Positions 15,346 to 24,383 are shown, numbered from the stretch's first letter. The stretch: 32,795 bases of DNA from an uncultured Blautia sp. (GCA_900553515.1 USDN01000029.1:1-32795), one strand, 5' to 3'. Made by a program: numbers and translations. Notes: generated by a model from the sequence alone, not told the origin.

Positions 15346-17019
15346 ATGAGAAGTGATGCAGTAAAAAAAGGCTCACAGCAGGCGCCGCACAGGTCCCTGT
15401 TTAACGCCCTTGGATTTACAAAAGAAGAGATGGAGCGTCCCATGGTGGGAATTGTTAGCTCCTATAATGAAATTGTTCCCGGACATATGAATCTGGATAA
15501 GATCGTGGATGCAGTGAAGCAGGGAGTGGCTATGGCAGGCGGAACCCCTGTTGTATTTCCGGCTATTGCCGTCTGTGACGGTATTGCAATGGGGCATACA
15601 GGAATGAAATACTCTCTGGTAACCAGAGATCTGATTGCGGATTCTACAGAGGCTATGGCAATGGCTCATCAGTTTGATGCTCTTGTTATGGTTCCGAACT
15701 GTGATAAAAATGTTCCGGGGCTTCTGATGGCTGCAGCAAGGATCAATGTCCCTACAATATTTGTCAGCGGCGGTCCGATGATGGCAGGTCATATCCATGG
15801 ACATAAGACAAGTCTTTCCAGTATGTTTGAGGCGGTAGGAGCCTATGCGGCAGGAAATATCACAGAGGATGAACTGACAGAATACGAAAATAAAACCTGT
15901 CCTACCTGTGGATCCTGTTCCGGTATGTACACCGCCAATTCTATGAACTGTCTCACTGAAGTGCTTGGAATGGGACTTCGGGGAAACGGAACGATCCCGG
16001 CTGTATATTCAGAACGTATCCGTCTGGCAAAACATGCGGGAATGCAGGTAATGGAGCTGTACAGACAGAATATCCGCCCGAGAGACATCATGACCGAAAA
16101 GGCAGTTCTGAATGCACTTACCGTAGATATGGCTCTGGGATGTTCTACAAACAGTATGCTTCATCTCCCGGCGATCGCTCATGAGATCGGCATGGATTTT
16201 GATATCAGCTTTGCAAATGAGATCAGTGAAAAAACACCGAATCTTTGTCACCTTGCTCCGGCAGGTCCGACTTACATGGAAGATCTGAATGAGGCCGGCG
16301 GTGTTTATGCAGTTATGAACGAGCTGAATAAAAAAGGACTTCTCCATACAGACTGTATGACCGTAACCGGAAAAACAGTAGGAGAAAATATCCAAAATTG
16401 TATAAATCTGGATCCGCAGGTTATCCGTCCCATCGATGCTCCGTACAGCCGGACAGGCGGTCTTGCAGTCCTGAAAGGAAATCTGGCTCCGGATGGAGGC
16501 GTGGTAAAACGTTCCGCAGTGGTGGAAGAAATGATGGTTCATGAGGGACCTGCCAGAGTCTTTGACTGTGAGGAAGATGCCATTGAAGCCATCAAAGGCG
16601 GAAAGATCGTTTCCGGTGATGTGGTAGTGATCCGATATGAGGGACCAAAAGGAGGTCCGGGAATGAGAGAAATGCTGAATCCTACTTCTGCCATTGCAGG
16701 AATGGGACTGGGGTCTTCGGTGGCTCTTATTACAGACGGCCGGTTCAGCGGAGCATCCAGAGGGGCATCTATTGGTCATGTTTCTCCGGAAGCGGCAGTA
16801 GGCGGACCGATCGCGCTGATCGAAGAAGGAGATATCATCAGTATTGATATTCCGGGTCTGAAACTGGAAGTAAAGGTTTCTGATGAGGAAATGGCAGCAA
16901 GAAAAGCAAAATGGCAGCCAAGAGAGCCGAAGGTGACAACCGGCTATCTGGCAAGATATGCAGCTATGGTAACTTCCGGCAACAGAGGAGCGATCCTGGA
17001 AGTGCCGAAGGCGAAATAA
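15346..17019 (+). CDS. ilvD: Dihydroxy-acid dehydratase
   Basis: A 557-residue iron-sulfur dehydratase that converts 2,3-dihydroxy-isovalerate and 2,3-dihydroxy-3-methylvalerate to the keto acids for valine and isoleucine. Cluster ligands are visible: Cys119 in VPNCDKNVPG and the set Cys185/188/191 in CPTCGSCSGMYTANSM. The closing GRFSGASRGASIGHVSPEA segment, with its catalytic Ser region, is complete. The start follows GGGAGAGA and gives the normal N-terminus (SDAVKKG...APHRSL). It is 22 bases before ilvB, so transcription and probably translation are coupled. Confidence 0.97.
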   Translation: MRSDAVKKGSQQAPHRSLFNALGFTKEEMERPMVGIVSSYNEIVPGHMNLDKIVDAVKQGVAMAGGTPVVFPAIAVCDGIAMGHTGMKYSLVTRDLIADSTEAMAMAHQFDALVMVPNCDKNVPGLLMAAARINVPTIFVSGGPMMAGHIHGHKTSLSSMFEAVGAYAAGNITEDELTEYENKTCPTCGSCSGMYTANSMNCLTEVLGMGLRGNGTIPAVYSERIRLAKHAGMQVMELYRQNIRPRDIMTEKAVLNALTVDMALGCSTNSMLHLPAIAHEIGMDFDISFANEISEKTPNLCHLAPAGPTYMEDLNEAGGVYAVMNELNKKGLLHTDCMTVTGKTVGENIQNCINLDPQVIRPIDAPYSRTGGLAVLKGNLAPDGGVVKRSAVVEEMMVHEGPARVFDCEEDAIEAIKGGKIVSGDVVVIRYEGPKGGPGMREMLNPTSAIAGMGLGSSVALITDGRFSGASRGASIGHVSPEAAVGGPIALIEEGDIISIDIPGLKLEVKVSDEEMAARKAKWQPREPKVTTGYLARYAAMVTSGNRGAILEVPKAK

Positions 17020-17041
17020 AGGGGAATAAGGAGGAGCAACT

Positions 17042-18718
17042 ATGCAGATGACAGGTGCGGAGATCATTATAGAATGTCTGAAGGAGCAGGGCGTGGATAC
17101 TGTTTTTGGCTATCCAGGCGGAGCAATCCTGAACGTCTATGATGCACTTTATAAATACAAGGACGACATCCATCACATTTTGACTTCCCATGAACAGGGA
17201 GCTGCCCATGCGGCAGACGGTTATGCCCGTGCAACCGGAAAAGTAGGTGTATGCATGGCAACCTCAGGACCGGGAGCGACCAATCTGGTAACAGGAATTG
17301 CCACAGCCATGATGGATTCAGTGCCGGTGGTAGCCATTACTGCCAATGTAGGCAAACCTCTTCTTGGCAAGGATTCTTTTCAGGAAGTGGATATTGCAGG
17401 TATTGTAATGCCGATCACGAAACACAGCTATATTGTGAAAGATATTGAAAAACTTGCAGATACCATCCGCAAAGCTTTTTATATTGCAAAAAGCGGACGT
17501 CCCGGACCGGTACTGGTAGATGTGACAAAGGATGTAACAGGAGCTCTTTATGAGTATTCTCCCCGTCGGCCGGCTACAGTGAACCGTGAGACCAGCGAAA
17601 TCCATAAAACAGATGTAGAGACCGCAGTCAAAATGATCCAGGAGGCAGAAAAGCCGTTTATTTTTGTTGGAGGCGGTGCAGTGATCTCAGGAGCGTCCAA
17701 AGAGATCACAGAGCTTTCTCACAGGATCCAGGCTCCGGTATGTGACAGTCTTATGGGAAAAGGAGGATTTTCCGGAGAAGATCCCTATTATACAGGAATG
17801 CTCGGAATGCATGGAACAAAGACTTCCAATCTGGGCGTCAGCCAGTGTGACCTCCTTATTGTTCTGGGAGCACGTTTCAGCGACCGTGTAACAGGAAATG
17901 TTAAGACTTTTGCAAATAAGGCAAAAATTTTACAGGTAGATATCGATGCGGCTGAAATCAACAAAAACGTGCTGGTAGACGCTTATATTGAGGGCGATAT
18001 AAAAGAAGTTCTCCGCAGACTCCTTGAGGAGATACCGGAAAAGAAACATCCGAAGTGGATGGAACATATCCAGGAAATGAAAGCAAAATATCCGCTGAAT
18101 TATGACCATACGCAGCTTACCGGTCCTTATATAATAGAGAAGCTTTATGAGCTGACAAATGGCGATGCGATTATTACCACAGACGTGGGACAGCATCAGA
18201 TGTGGGCAGCTCAGTATTATAAATACAAAGAACCGAGAACATTTCTGAGTTCCGGAGGCCTGGGAACCATGGGATACGGACTTGGCGCGGCCATCGGAGC
18301 AAAAATGGGAAGACCGGACAAAACTGTGGTAAATATCGCAGGAGACGGCTGCTTCCGAATGAATATGAATGAGATTGCAACAGCAGTGCGCTGTGGAAAG
18401 CCGCTTGTACAGATCGTCCTGAACAACCATGTTCTGGGAATGGTACGCCAGTGGCAGACTTTGTTCTACGATCACAGATATTCACATACTGTATTAAATG
18501 ATGCAGTGGATTTTGTGAAGATCTCCGAAGGTATGGGAGCGAAAGCGATCCGCGTCACCAAAATGGAAGAGGTAGAGCCGGCTCTTAAAGAGGCTCTGGC
18601 TTCAGACGGACCTGTGGTTCTGGACTGCTGGATCGACCAGGATCTGAGCGTATTTCCAATGGTACCTGCCGGTGCAAGCATTGATGATGTCTTTGATGAG
18701 GAGGATATGAAAAAATGA
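17042..18718 (+). CDS. ilvB: Acetolactate synthase, large (catalytic) subunit
   Basis: A 558-residue thiamine diphosphate enzyme that makes 2-acetolactate from pyruvate (or 2-aceto-2-hydroxybutyrate). The N-terminal PYR domain has VFGYPGGAILNVYDAL and the proton-relay Glu51 in TSHEQGAAHAADGYA; the FAD/central domain spans about 190-340; the C-terminal PP domain has the ThDP motif Gly434-Asp435-Gly436 in NIAGDGCFRMN, ending in VLNNHVLGMVRQWQ. The length fits anabolic IlvB rather than catabolic AlsS. AAGGAGG lies 7 bases before ATG. Its stop overlaps the serC start (ATGA). No regulatory small subunit (ilvN) follows, which is unusual because ilvN normally sits directly after ilvB. Confidence 0.96.
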   Translation: MQMTGAEIIIECLKEQGVDTVFGYPGGAILNVYDALYKYKDDIHHILTSHEQGAAHAADGYARATGKVGVCMATSGPGATNLVTGIATAMMDSVPVVAITANVGKPLLGKDSFQEVDIAGIVMPITKHSYIVKDIEKLADTIRKAFYIAKSGRPGPVLVDVTKDVTGALYEYSPRRPATVNRETSEIHKTDVETAVKMIQEAEKPFIFVGGGAVISGASKEITELSHRIQAPVCDSLMGKGGFSGEDPYYTGMLGMHGTKTSNLGVSQCDLLIVLGARFSDRVTGNVKTFANKAKILQVDIDAAEINKNVLVDAYIEGDIKEVLRRLLEEIPEKKHPKWMEHIQEMKAKYPLNYDHTQLTGPYIIEKLYELTNGDAIITTDVGQHQMWAAQYYKYKEPRTFLSSGGLGTMGYGLGAAIGAKMGRPDKTVVNIAGDGCFRMNMNEIATAVRCGKPLVQIVLNNHVLGMVRQWQTLFYDHRYSHTVLNDAVDFVKISEGMGAKAIRVTKMEEVEPALKEALASDGPVVLDCWIDQDLSVFPMVPAGASIDDVFDEEDMKK

Positions 18719-19797
18719 GCAGAGTTTACAATTTTTCCGCAGGTCCGGCCGTACTGCCGGAACCTGTACTGAAAGAAGTGGCAGAAGAGATGATGAACTA
18801 TCAGGGCAGCGGCATGTCTGTTATGGAGATGAGCCACAGAAGCCCTGAATTCCAGAAGATCATTGACGATGCTGAACAGGATCTCCGTGATCTGATGAAC
18901 ATTCCGGATAATTATAAGGTTCTTTTTCTGCAGGGCGGAGCTTCTCAGCAGTTTGCCATGATTCCCATGAACCTGATGAAAAATGGAGTGGCTGATTATA
19001 TCGTAACAGGACAGTGGGCAAAAAAAGCTTATCAGGAAGCGCAGAAATATGGAAAAGTCAATAAAATCGCTTCTTCGGAAGACAAAACCTTTTCCTATAT
19101 TCCAGACTGCAGCGATCTGGAGATCAGCCCGGATGCAGATTATGTGTATATCTGCGAAAATAACACGATTTATGGAACAAAATACAAAACTCTTCCCAAT
19201 ACAAAGGGGAAGACCCTGGTTGCAGACGTTTCTTCCTGCTTCCTGTCTGAACCGGTAGACGTAAGTAAATACGGAATTATTTATGGCGGTGTACAGAAGA
19301 ATATCGGACCGGCAGGCATGGTTATTGTGATCATCCGTGAAGATCTGATCACAGAGGATGTGCTTCCGGGAACACCTGCCATGCTTACATATAAGACTCA
19401 TGCAGACGCAGGTTCTCTTTATAATACGCCAAATGCTTACTGCATTTATGTATGCGGAAAGGTCTTTAAATGGCTGAAATCCATGGGAGGCCTTGAAGAA
19501 ATGAAAAAAAGAAATGAGGAAAAGGCAAAGATCCTCTATGATTTCCTGGATGAGAGCAAACTCTTTAAAGGAACAGTAGAGCCGGATTCCCGTTCTCTTA
19601 TGAATGTACCTTTTGTGACCGGAGATAAAGACCTGGATGCCAAATTTGTAAAAGAAGCCAAGGCAGCAGGACTTGTAAACCTGAAAGGCCACAGAACTGT
19701 CGGCGGTATGCGCGCAAGCATCTACAACGCAATGCCAAAGGAAGGTGTAGAAGCTCTGGTTGCATTTATGAAAAAATTTGAGGAGGAGAATGCGTAA
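18715..19797 (+). CDS. serC: Phosphoserine aminotransferase
   Basis: A 360-residue PLP enzyme that converts 3-phosphohydroxypyruvate and glutamate to phosphoserine. It starts with the typical YNFSAGPAVLPEPVL, has FLQGGASQQFAMIPMN, and the Schiff-base Lys195 in YGGVQKNIGPAGM; the C-terminus has KGHRTVGGMRASIYNAMP, which binds substrate phosphate. Its ATG overlaps the ilvB stop by 4 bases and its TAA overlaps the serA ATG by one base, so all three are translationally coupled. Confidence 0.97.
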   Translation: MSRVYNFSAGPAVLPEPVLKEVAEEMMNYQGSGMSVMEMSHRSPEFQKIIDDAEQDLRDLMNIPDNYKVLFLQGGASQQFAMIPMNLMKNGVADYIVTGQWAKKAYQEAQKYGKVNKIASSEDKTFSYIPDCSDLEISPDADYVYICENNTIYGTKYKTLPNTKGKTLVADVSSCFLSEPVDVSKYGIIYGGVQKNIGPAGMVIVIIREDLITEDVLPGTPAMLTYKTHADAGSLYNTPNAYCIYVCGKVFKWLKSMGGLEEMKKRNEEKAKILYDFLDESKLFKGTVEPDSRSLMNVPFVTGDKDLDAKFVKEAKAAGLVNLKGHRTVGGMRASIYNAMPKEGVEALVAFMKKFEEENA

Positions 19798-20960
19798 TGT
19801 ATCAGTATCATTGCCTGAATCCCATTGCAGAAAGAGGACTGGGCTTATTTAGTGAAGATTATAAAAAAACAGACGATATAAATGAGGCGGATGCCGTTCT
19901 GGTAAGAAGCGCCAAAATGCATGATATGGAGCTTTCTGAAAGTGTAAAAGCCATTGCCCGTGCAGGCGCCGGAGTAAATAATATTCCGGTAGCAGAATGC
20001 GCGGAAAAAGGAATTGTTGTATTCAATACTCCCGGCGCCAATGCAAATGGTGTCAAAGAGCTTGTTCTTGCAGGAATGCTTCTTGCTTCCCGCGATATTG
20101 TAGGCGGTATTGAGTGGGTGGCAGATCAGAAGGATAATGAAAATATTGATAAGCTGGCTGAAAAACAGAAAAAGCAGTTTGCAGGCTGTGAGATCAGCGG
20201 TAAGAAGCTGGGAATCATTGGTCTTGGCGCGATCGGCGCCCTTGTTGCAAATTCTGCAACACATCTGGGAATGGAGGTTTACGGATATGATCCTTATATT
20301 TCCATTGACGCTGCGTGGAATCTTTCCAGGACTATCAAACACAGCAAATCTCTGGATGAGATTTACAGTCAGTGCGATTATATTACGATCCATGTTCCGC
20401 TCCTTGACAGCACCAGAAAGATGATTAACAAAGAAGCCTTTGATAAGATGAAAGACGGCGTAGTCCTTCTGAACTTTGCAAGAGATCTTCTGGTTGATGA
20501 GGAAGCTCTGATTGAAGCCATTGAAAGCGGTAAAGTCAAGAAGTATGTTACCGATTTTGCAAATCCGCTTGTAGCAGGCCGCGAGGGAATTCTGGTAACG
20601 CCTCATCTGGGCGCGTCTACAGAGGAATCAGAAGAAAACTGTGCAGTTATGGCAGTAAAAGAACTGAGAAACTTTCTGGAAAACGGCAACATCAAAAATT
20701 CCGTCAACTTCCCGGACTGCGACATGGGAACCTGTGTGGCTGTGGGACGTATTGCCATCTGCCACAAGAATATCCCGAATATGATCAGTCAGGTGACTCA
20801 GATTCTTGGCGCCGAAGGTCTGAACATTGCAGATATGACAAACAAAAGTAAAGGCGAATTTGCCTATACGCTTATTGATCTGGAAAGCACTGCTTCCAGA
20901 GAAGCGCTGGCAGCACTTCAGGCAGTAGACGGCGTATCCAAGGTACGTGTGATCAAATAA
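19797..20960 (+). CDS. serA: D-3-phosphoglycerate dehydrogenase with ACT domain
   Basis: A 387-residue NAD-dependent enzyme for the first step of serine synthesis. The substrate-binding part has IARAGAGVNNIPV; the Rossmann motif is GLGAIG (Gly142, 144, 147) followed by GYDPY, and the catalytic His270 lies in VTPHLGASTEES. A C-terminal ACT domain (about 315-387: ICHKNIPNMISQVTQILG) suggests allosteric control by serine. It is the short form without the intervening domain of mycobacterial SerA. AGGAGG precedes the ATG within the serC 3' end. It is the last gene of the operon, followed by a strong terminator; serB is not in the window. Confidence 0.96.
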   Translation: MYQYHCLNPIAERGLGLFSEDYKKTDDINEADAVLVRSAKMHDMELSESVKAIARAGAGVNNIPVAECAEKGIVVFNTPGANANGVKELVLAGMLLASRDIVGGIEWVADQKDNENIDKLAEKQKKQFAGCEISGKKLGIIGLGAIGALVANSATHLGMEVYGYDPYISIDAAWNLSRTIKHSKSLDEIYSQCDYITIHVPLLDSTRKMINKEAFDKMKDGVVLLNFARDLLVDEEALIEAIESGKVKKYVTDFANPLVAGREGILVTPHLGASTEESEENCAVMAVKELRNFLENGNIKNSVNFPDCDMGTCVAVGRIAICHKNIPNMISQVTQILGAEGLNIADMTNKSKGEFAYTLIDLESTASREALAALQAVDGVSKVRVIK

Positions 20961-20966
20961 AAAGTA

Positions 20967-21010
20967 AAAACTCCCGGTCGGTCAGATATATGACCTGTCG
21001 GGAGTTTTTT
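20967..21010. terminator. Bidirectional terminator between serA and the fructokinase gene
   Basis: CTCCCG (20971-20976) pairs with CGGGAG (20999-21004), an inner GGTCA/TGACC stem extends it, and the structure is flanked by AAAAA and TTTTTT. It fits both convergent transcripts. Confidence 0.85.
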
Positions 21011-21038
21011 ATGGAAAAACAAATTTCTGATGGAATAT

Positions 21039-22010
21039 TTACTGTCTGGAGGAGATAAATTCCAGAACTTCTTTTTTGGAAGGCATAACCCGGAGAGCGC
21101 CTTTTCTGGTGGTGATCAGGGAAGCTGCAGCATTGGCAAAGGTCAGAAGCTCTTTCAGATTTTCTTCTGTAAGATCCTCAAGTCCATGCTCCAGAACATA
21201 GTTCAGACTGCTTGCGCAGAAGGTATCGCCTGCTCCGGTGGTTTCAATGGTGTTTTCCTGAAGGAAAGGAGCCACTTCCACACGCATGTCTTTATAATAA
21301 GCACGGCTTCCATCTTTGCCCATTGTGATCAGAACAAGCGGAATGTTATATTTTTCACGGATAAGAGCGGCGCCTTTGTCATAATCTGTAGTACCAAAAA
21401 GGAATTCTACTTCATTGTCAGAAATTTTCAGGACATCGCATTTGGTCATTCCATATTCGATTTCTTTTCGTGCATCTTCCAGAGAGTTCCAGAGAGGCGG
21501 GCGAAGATTCGGATCAAAGGTAATGATACATCCGGCCTCTTTTGCCAGTTCGATGGCATGACGGGTAGCTTCTCTGACGCCTTCATGGGTAGAGGAAAGG
21601 GTACCGAAGTGGAAAATCCGGGAAGACTGGATCAGTTCTTTCTGTACTTCTTCTTTTGTAAGCATCATATCAGCGCCGGGATCACGGTAAAAAGAGAAAT
21701 CTCTGTCTCCGTCCGGATAGGTATGTACAAATGCAAGCGTTGTGTGATATTTTTTGTCCATGATCAGATTTCGCGTGTCGATCCCGACCTCTTCTACCGC
21801 TTTTTTCAGCTGGTTTCCGAACATGTCAGCGCCTACTTTGCCGATAAACGCAGTTTTTTTGCCCAGCTTCTGGAGCATGGCAAGAACGTTGCAGGGAGCG
21901 CCGCCAGGATTAGCTTCCATCATAGGATTTCCCTGAGTACTTTCTCCGTTTTCTGTAAAATCGATCAGCAGCTCGCCAAGAGCTGTAACGTCAAATATTT
22001 TGTTTTTCAT
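21039..22010 (-). CDS. PfkB-family carbohydrate kinase, probable fructokinase
   Basis: A 323-residue ATP-dependent sugar kinase of the ribokinase/PfkB fold. PfkB signature 1 region: NPGGAPCNVLAMLQKLGKKTAFIGKVG; signature 2 with the catalytic base Asp: TIETTGAGDTFCASSL. FDPNLRPPLW and LKISDNEVEFLFG are typical of the fructokinase (ScrK) branch. It has AAGGAGG 6 bases before ATG. It is monocistronic and has no PTS or sucrose hydrolase gene beside it, so the substrate is judged from sequence only; the adjacent divergent gene is also carbohydrate-related. Confidence 0.88.
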   Translation of the reverse strand: MKNKIFDVTALGELLIDFTENGESTQGNPMMEANPGGAPCNVLAMLQKLGKKTAFIGKVGADMFGNQLKKAVEEVGIDTRNLIMDKKYHTTLAFVHTYPDGDRDFSFYRDPGADMMLTKEEVQKELIQSSRIFHFGTLSSTHEGVREATRHAIELAKEAGCIITFDPNLRPPLWNSLEDARKEIEYGMTKCDVLKISDNEVEFLFGTTDYDKGAALIREKYNIPLVLITMGKDGSRAYYKDMRVEVAPFLQENTIETTGAGDTFCASSLNYVLEHGLEDLTEENLKELLTFANAAASLITTRKGALRVMPSKKEVLEFISSRQ

Positions 22011-22040
22011 AATAGACCTCCTTAAGTTCCTGTTAGTATC

Positions 22041-22069
22041 AATTTAGACCAGCAGAAAGATTTTGTCAA
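22041..22069 (-). promoter_or_regulatory. Promoter of the fructokinase-like gene
   Basis: On the minus strand, TTGACA (complement of 22064-22069), 17 bases, TAAATT (complement of 22041-22046). A perfect -35 with a 4/6 -10. Confidence 0.6.
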
Positions 22070-22107
22070 ACAAATTTATGCCAAATCTTTATTTTTTTCC
22101 AAAAAAA

Positions 22108-22126
22108 TGATAAACTGAATTTATCA
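22108..22126. promoter_or_regulatory. Operator-like dyad upstream of the GlgB-like gene
   Basis: A perfect inverted repeat TGATAAA-CTGAA-TTTATCA. Its left arm contains TGATAAACT, a possible extended -10 (TGnTAAACT) of the plus-strand gene, so a dimeric regulator bound here would cover that promoter. The regulator is unknown. It could also affect the divergent fructokinase promoter 40-85 bases away. Confidence 0.45.
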
Positions 22127-22172
22127 CAGACTCTAAAGGAAGAAAAAAGTCTGAGTCAGGAGGCAGGAGAAT

Positions 22173-24383
22173 ATGAGCACAAGTGTTTACGACTATATGG
22201 ACTGGCCACGGATCGAGGCTATTGTGTACGGAGAGGAAGCATCACCCAGGGACGTGATGGGACCAAGGCTTACCACAGAAGGAGTTCTGATACAGGGATT
22301 TTTTCCCGGAGCGGAATCTGTGGAAGTAGTATCAGGCAGAAAATCTTATCCTATGGAAATAGAAGATGAGGCAGGCTATTTTGCCGTATTGATTCCGGGA
22401 AGAAAGATACCGGCTTATAAATATCGTGTAACCAGACAAGGCAGCACAGAAGTGTTCGCAGATCCCTATGCATTTCAGGGGCAGATTACAGAGGAAGAAG
22501 AAAAAGCTTTCTGTGCAGGTGTGTATTATCATGCTTATGAGAAGCTTGGAGCGCATTCGATGACCATTGGTACAACAGAAGGAACCAGTTTTGCAGTATG
22601 GGCGCCAAACGCGGTCAGTGTCAGTGTTGTAGGCGATTTCAATAACTGGGACGGAAGAGGGCATCTGATGCACAGGATGCCTATGTCCGGTATTTTTGAA
22701 CTGTTTGTTCCAGAAGTAAAAGCAGGGGATCTTTATAAATATGAGATCAGGATAAAAGGCGGACAGAAAATCCTGAAAGCAGATCCTTATGGAACATGCA
22801 CAGAGCTTCCTCCTGCCACAGCATCTGTAGTTGCCCAGGCAGCGGGCAATGTGGTATGGGAAGATGCAGCCTGGATAAAAGAAAGAGAAAAATATGCAGA
22901 CAGAAAACATCCCTCATCTATTTATGAAACAAGTCTTGATAAGTGGAAAAATGGAAAAGAACTTGCAGATTTTGTGAAGAAACTGGGATATACCCATGTG
23001 GAGCTTCATCCGGTAATGGGATATCTGGATGAGGAGGCAGGACCTTACTCTACATTTGCTTATTATACGCCGGATCGAAGATTCGGACTTCCGGAAGACT
23101 TTGCAAAGCTTGTGAACGAACTGCATAAAGCAGAAATCGGTGTGATCCTGGATTGGACGCCGGCTCATTTTCCAAGATATGCAGAGGGATTGGAGCGCTT
23201 TGACGGAACGCCGCTTTATGAGGTGCAGAATCCGGAAATGGCTGTTCATCCTATGTGGGGTACTTTACTTTATAATTATGAAAGCCCAATGGTGGCAGAT
23301 TTTCTTCTTGCCAATGCATTTTTCTGGACAGAAGTGTATCATGTGGACGGTTTCCGCCTGGATGATGTGGATGCAATGCTTTATCTGGATTACGGCAGAG
23401 AAGAGGGGCTGTGGAAACCCAATATTTATGGTTCCAGTGAAAATCTGGCGGCAGTGGAATTTTTGAAGCATCTGAATTCCATTATGAAGAAAAAGCATCC
23501 AGGGGTACTTATGATCGCTCAGGAGGATGGTCTCTGGCCGGAACTTACAGACAGTGTGGAAAACGATCATATTGGATTTGATTATAAATGGAATAATAAC
23601 TGGAGTTCAGATTTCCTTCATTATCTTTCTCTTGACCCCATTGAGCGGCAGTATGATCATGATCAGCTTACGCTGTCTATGCTTTACGCTTACTGTGAGC
23701 ACTATGTGCTGACTCTGGGGACCAGAAATGCAGGAGAACTGAAGGAATTTATGGATAAGCTTCCAGGGGATGAGGTTCAGAAGCTGTCCCAGGTAAAGAC
23801 TGCTTATACCTACCAGATGCTCCATCCGGGTCTGAAGATGACAGCACCGGGCAAAGAGATTCCTGAGGAAATGGAAAAATTTATCCATGATCTTAATGAA
23901 CTGTACCGCAGTCATCCGGCACTTTGGCAGAAGGATGATGAAATTGAAGGCTTTGAATGGGTACAGCTGATGAAATATGAGGAAAACGTCCTCACCTTTA
24001 TGAGAAAAACAGATAAACCGGAGGAAACCCTTCTTGCGGTTGTGAATTTTGCAGCAGTTCCTTATGAAAATTATCAGATCGGTGTTCCTTTCTATGGAAA
24101 ATATAAAGAAATATTTAACAGTGACCGGAAAGAATACGGTGGTCAGGGAATTGTGAATCCAAGGGCAAAAACCTGTAAGGCAGAACCATGTGATGAAAGA
24201 GAAAACTCTCTGAGACTGAGGATTCCGGCTCTTGGAGCAGTGATCCTGTCCTGCACTCTTGCGGAAAAAGCGGAAAAGAAGCCGGTAAGAAAAACTGCAG
24301 CAAAGAAGAAAGCAGAAAAGCCGGCAGCGAAAAAGCCTGCGGCAGAAAAGAAAATAGCTGCACAGAAGAAAACAGCAGTATAA
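22173..24383 (+). CDS. GlgB-like GH13 protein, probably catalytically inactive, with Lys/Ala-rich tail
   Basis: A 736-residue cytoplasmic protein built like a glycogen branching enzyme: an N-terminal beta module (about 30-105), a CBM48 module (about 125-215, FAVWAPNAVSVSVVGDFNNW), a GH13 barrel (about 245-610) and a C-terminal beta domain (to about 695). Region I is kept (Asp327-Trp-Thr-Pro-Ala-His332) and the nucleophile position is kept (Asp397 in DGFRLDDVDAMLYLDY). The general acid position, normally the first Glu of AEES, is Gln450 (IAQED), and the region IV Ser-His-Asp-Glu is replaced by Gly516-Thr-Arg-Asn (LTLGTRNAGELK). The usual FMGNEF segment after HPG is also missing. By comparison with E. 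coli GlgB as I recall it, two of three catalytic acids are gone. Residues 697-736 form a tail with 14 Lys and 12 Ala. Database annotation as an active branching enzyme would probably be wrong. Ribosome site: AGGAGG. Confidence 0.85.
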   Translation: MSTSVYDYMDWPRIEAIVYGEEASPRDVMGPRLTTEGVLIQGFFPGAESVEVVSGRKSYPMEIEDEAGYFAVLIPGRKIPAYKYRVTRQGSTEVFADPYAFQGQITEEEEKAFCAGVYYHAYEKLGAHSMTIGTTEGTSFAVWAPNAVSVSVVGDFNNWDGRGHLMHRMPMSGIFELFVPEVKAGDLYKYEIRIKGGQKILKADPYGTCTELPPATASVVAQAAGNVVWEDAAWIKEREKYADRKHPSSIYETSLDKWKNGKELADFVKKLGYTHVELHPVMGYLDEEAGPYSTFAYYTPDRRFGLPEDFAKLVNELHKAEIGVILDWTPAHFPRYAEGLERFDGTPLYEVQNPEMAVHPMWGTLLYNYESPMVADFLLANAFFWTEVYHVDGFRLDDVDAMLYLDYGREEGLWKPNIYGSSENLAAVEFLKHLNSIMKKKHPGVLMIAQEDGLWPELTDSVENDHIGFDYKWNNNWSSDFLHYLSLDPIERQYDHDQLTLSMLYAYCEHYVLTLGTRNAGELKEFMDKLPGDEVQKLSQVKTAYTYQMLHPGLKMTAPGKEIPEEMEKFIHDLNELYRSHPALWQKDDEIEGFEWVQLMKYEENVLTFMRKTDKPEETLLAVVNFAAVPYENYQIGVPFYGKYKEIFNSDRKEYGGQGIVNPRAKTCKAEPCDERENSLRLRIPALGAVILSCTLAEKAEKKPVRKTAAKKKAEKPAAKKPAAEKKIAAQKKTAV

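Noticed and set aside
18472..19692. A 406-codon open frame on the minus strand opposite serC
   Set aside because: It mirrors the codon bias of a secure gene; the translation has no domain character and no ribosome site. The same holds for long antisense frames opposite tgt (12380-13537), ilvD (16009-17067), the activase fusion (8991-9893) and the fructokinase (21030-22025).
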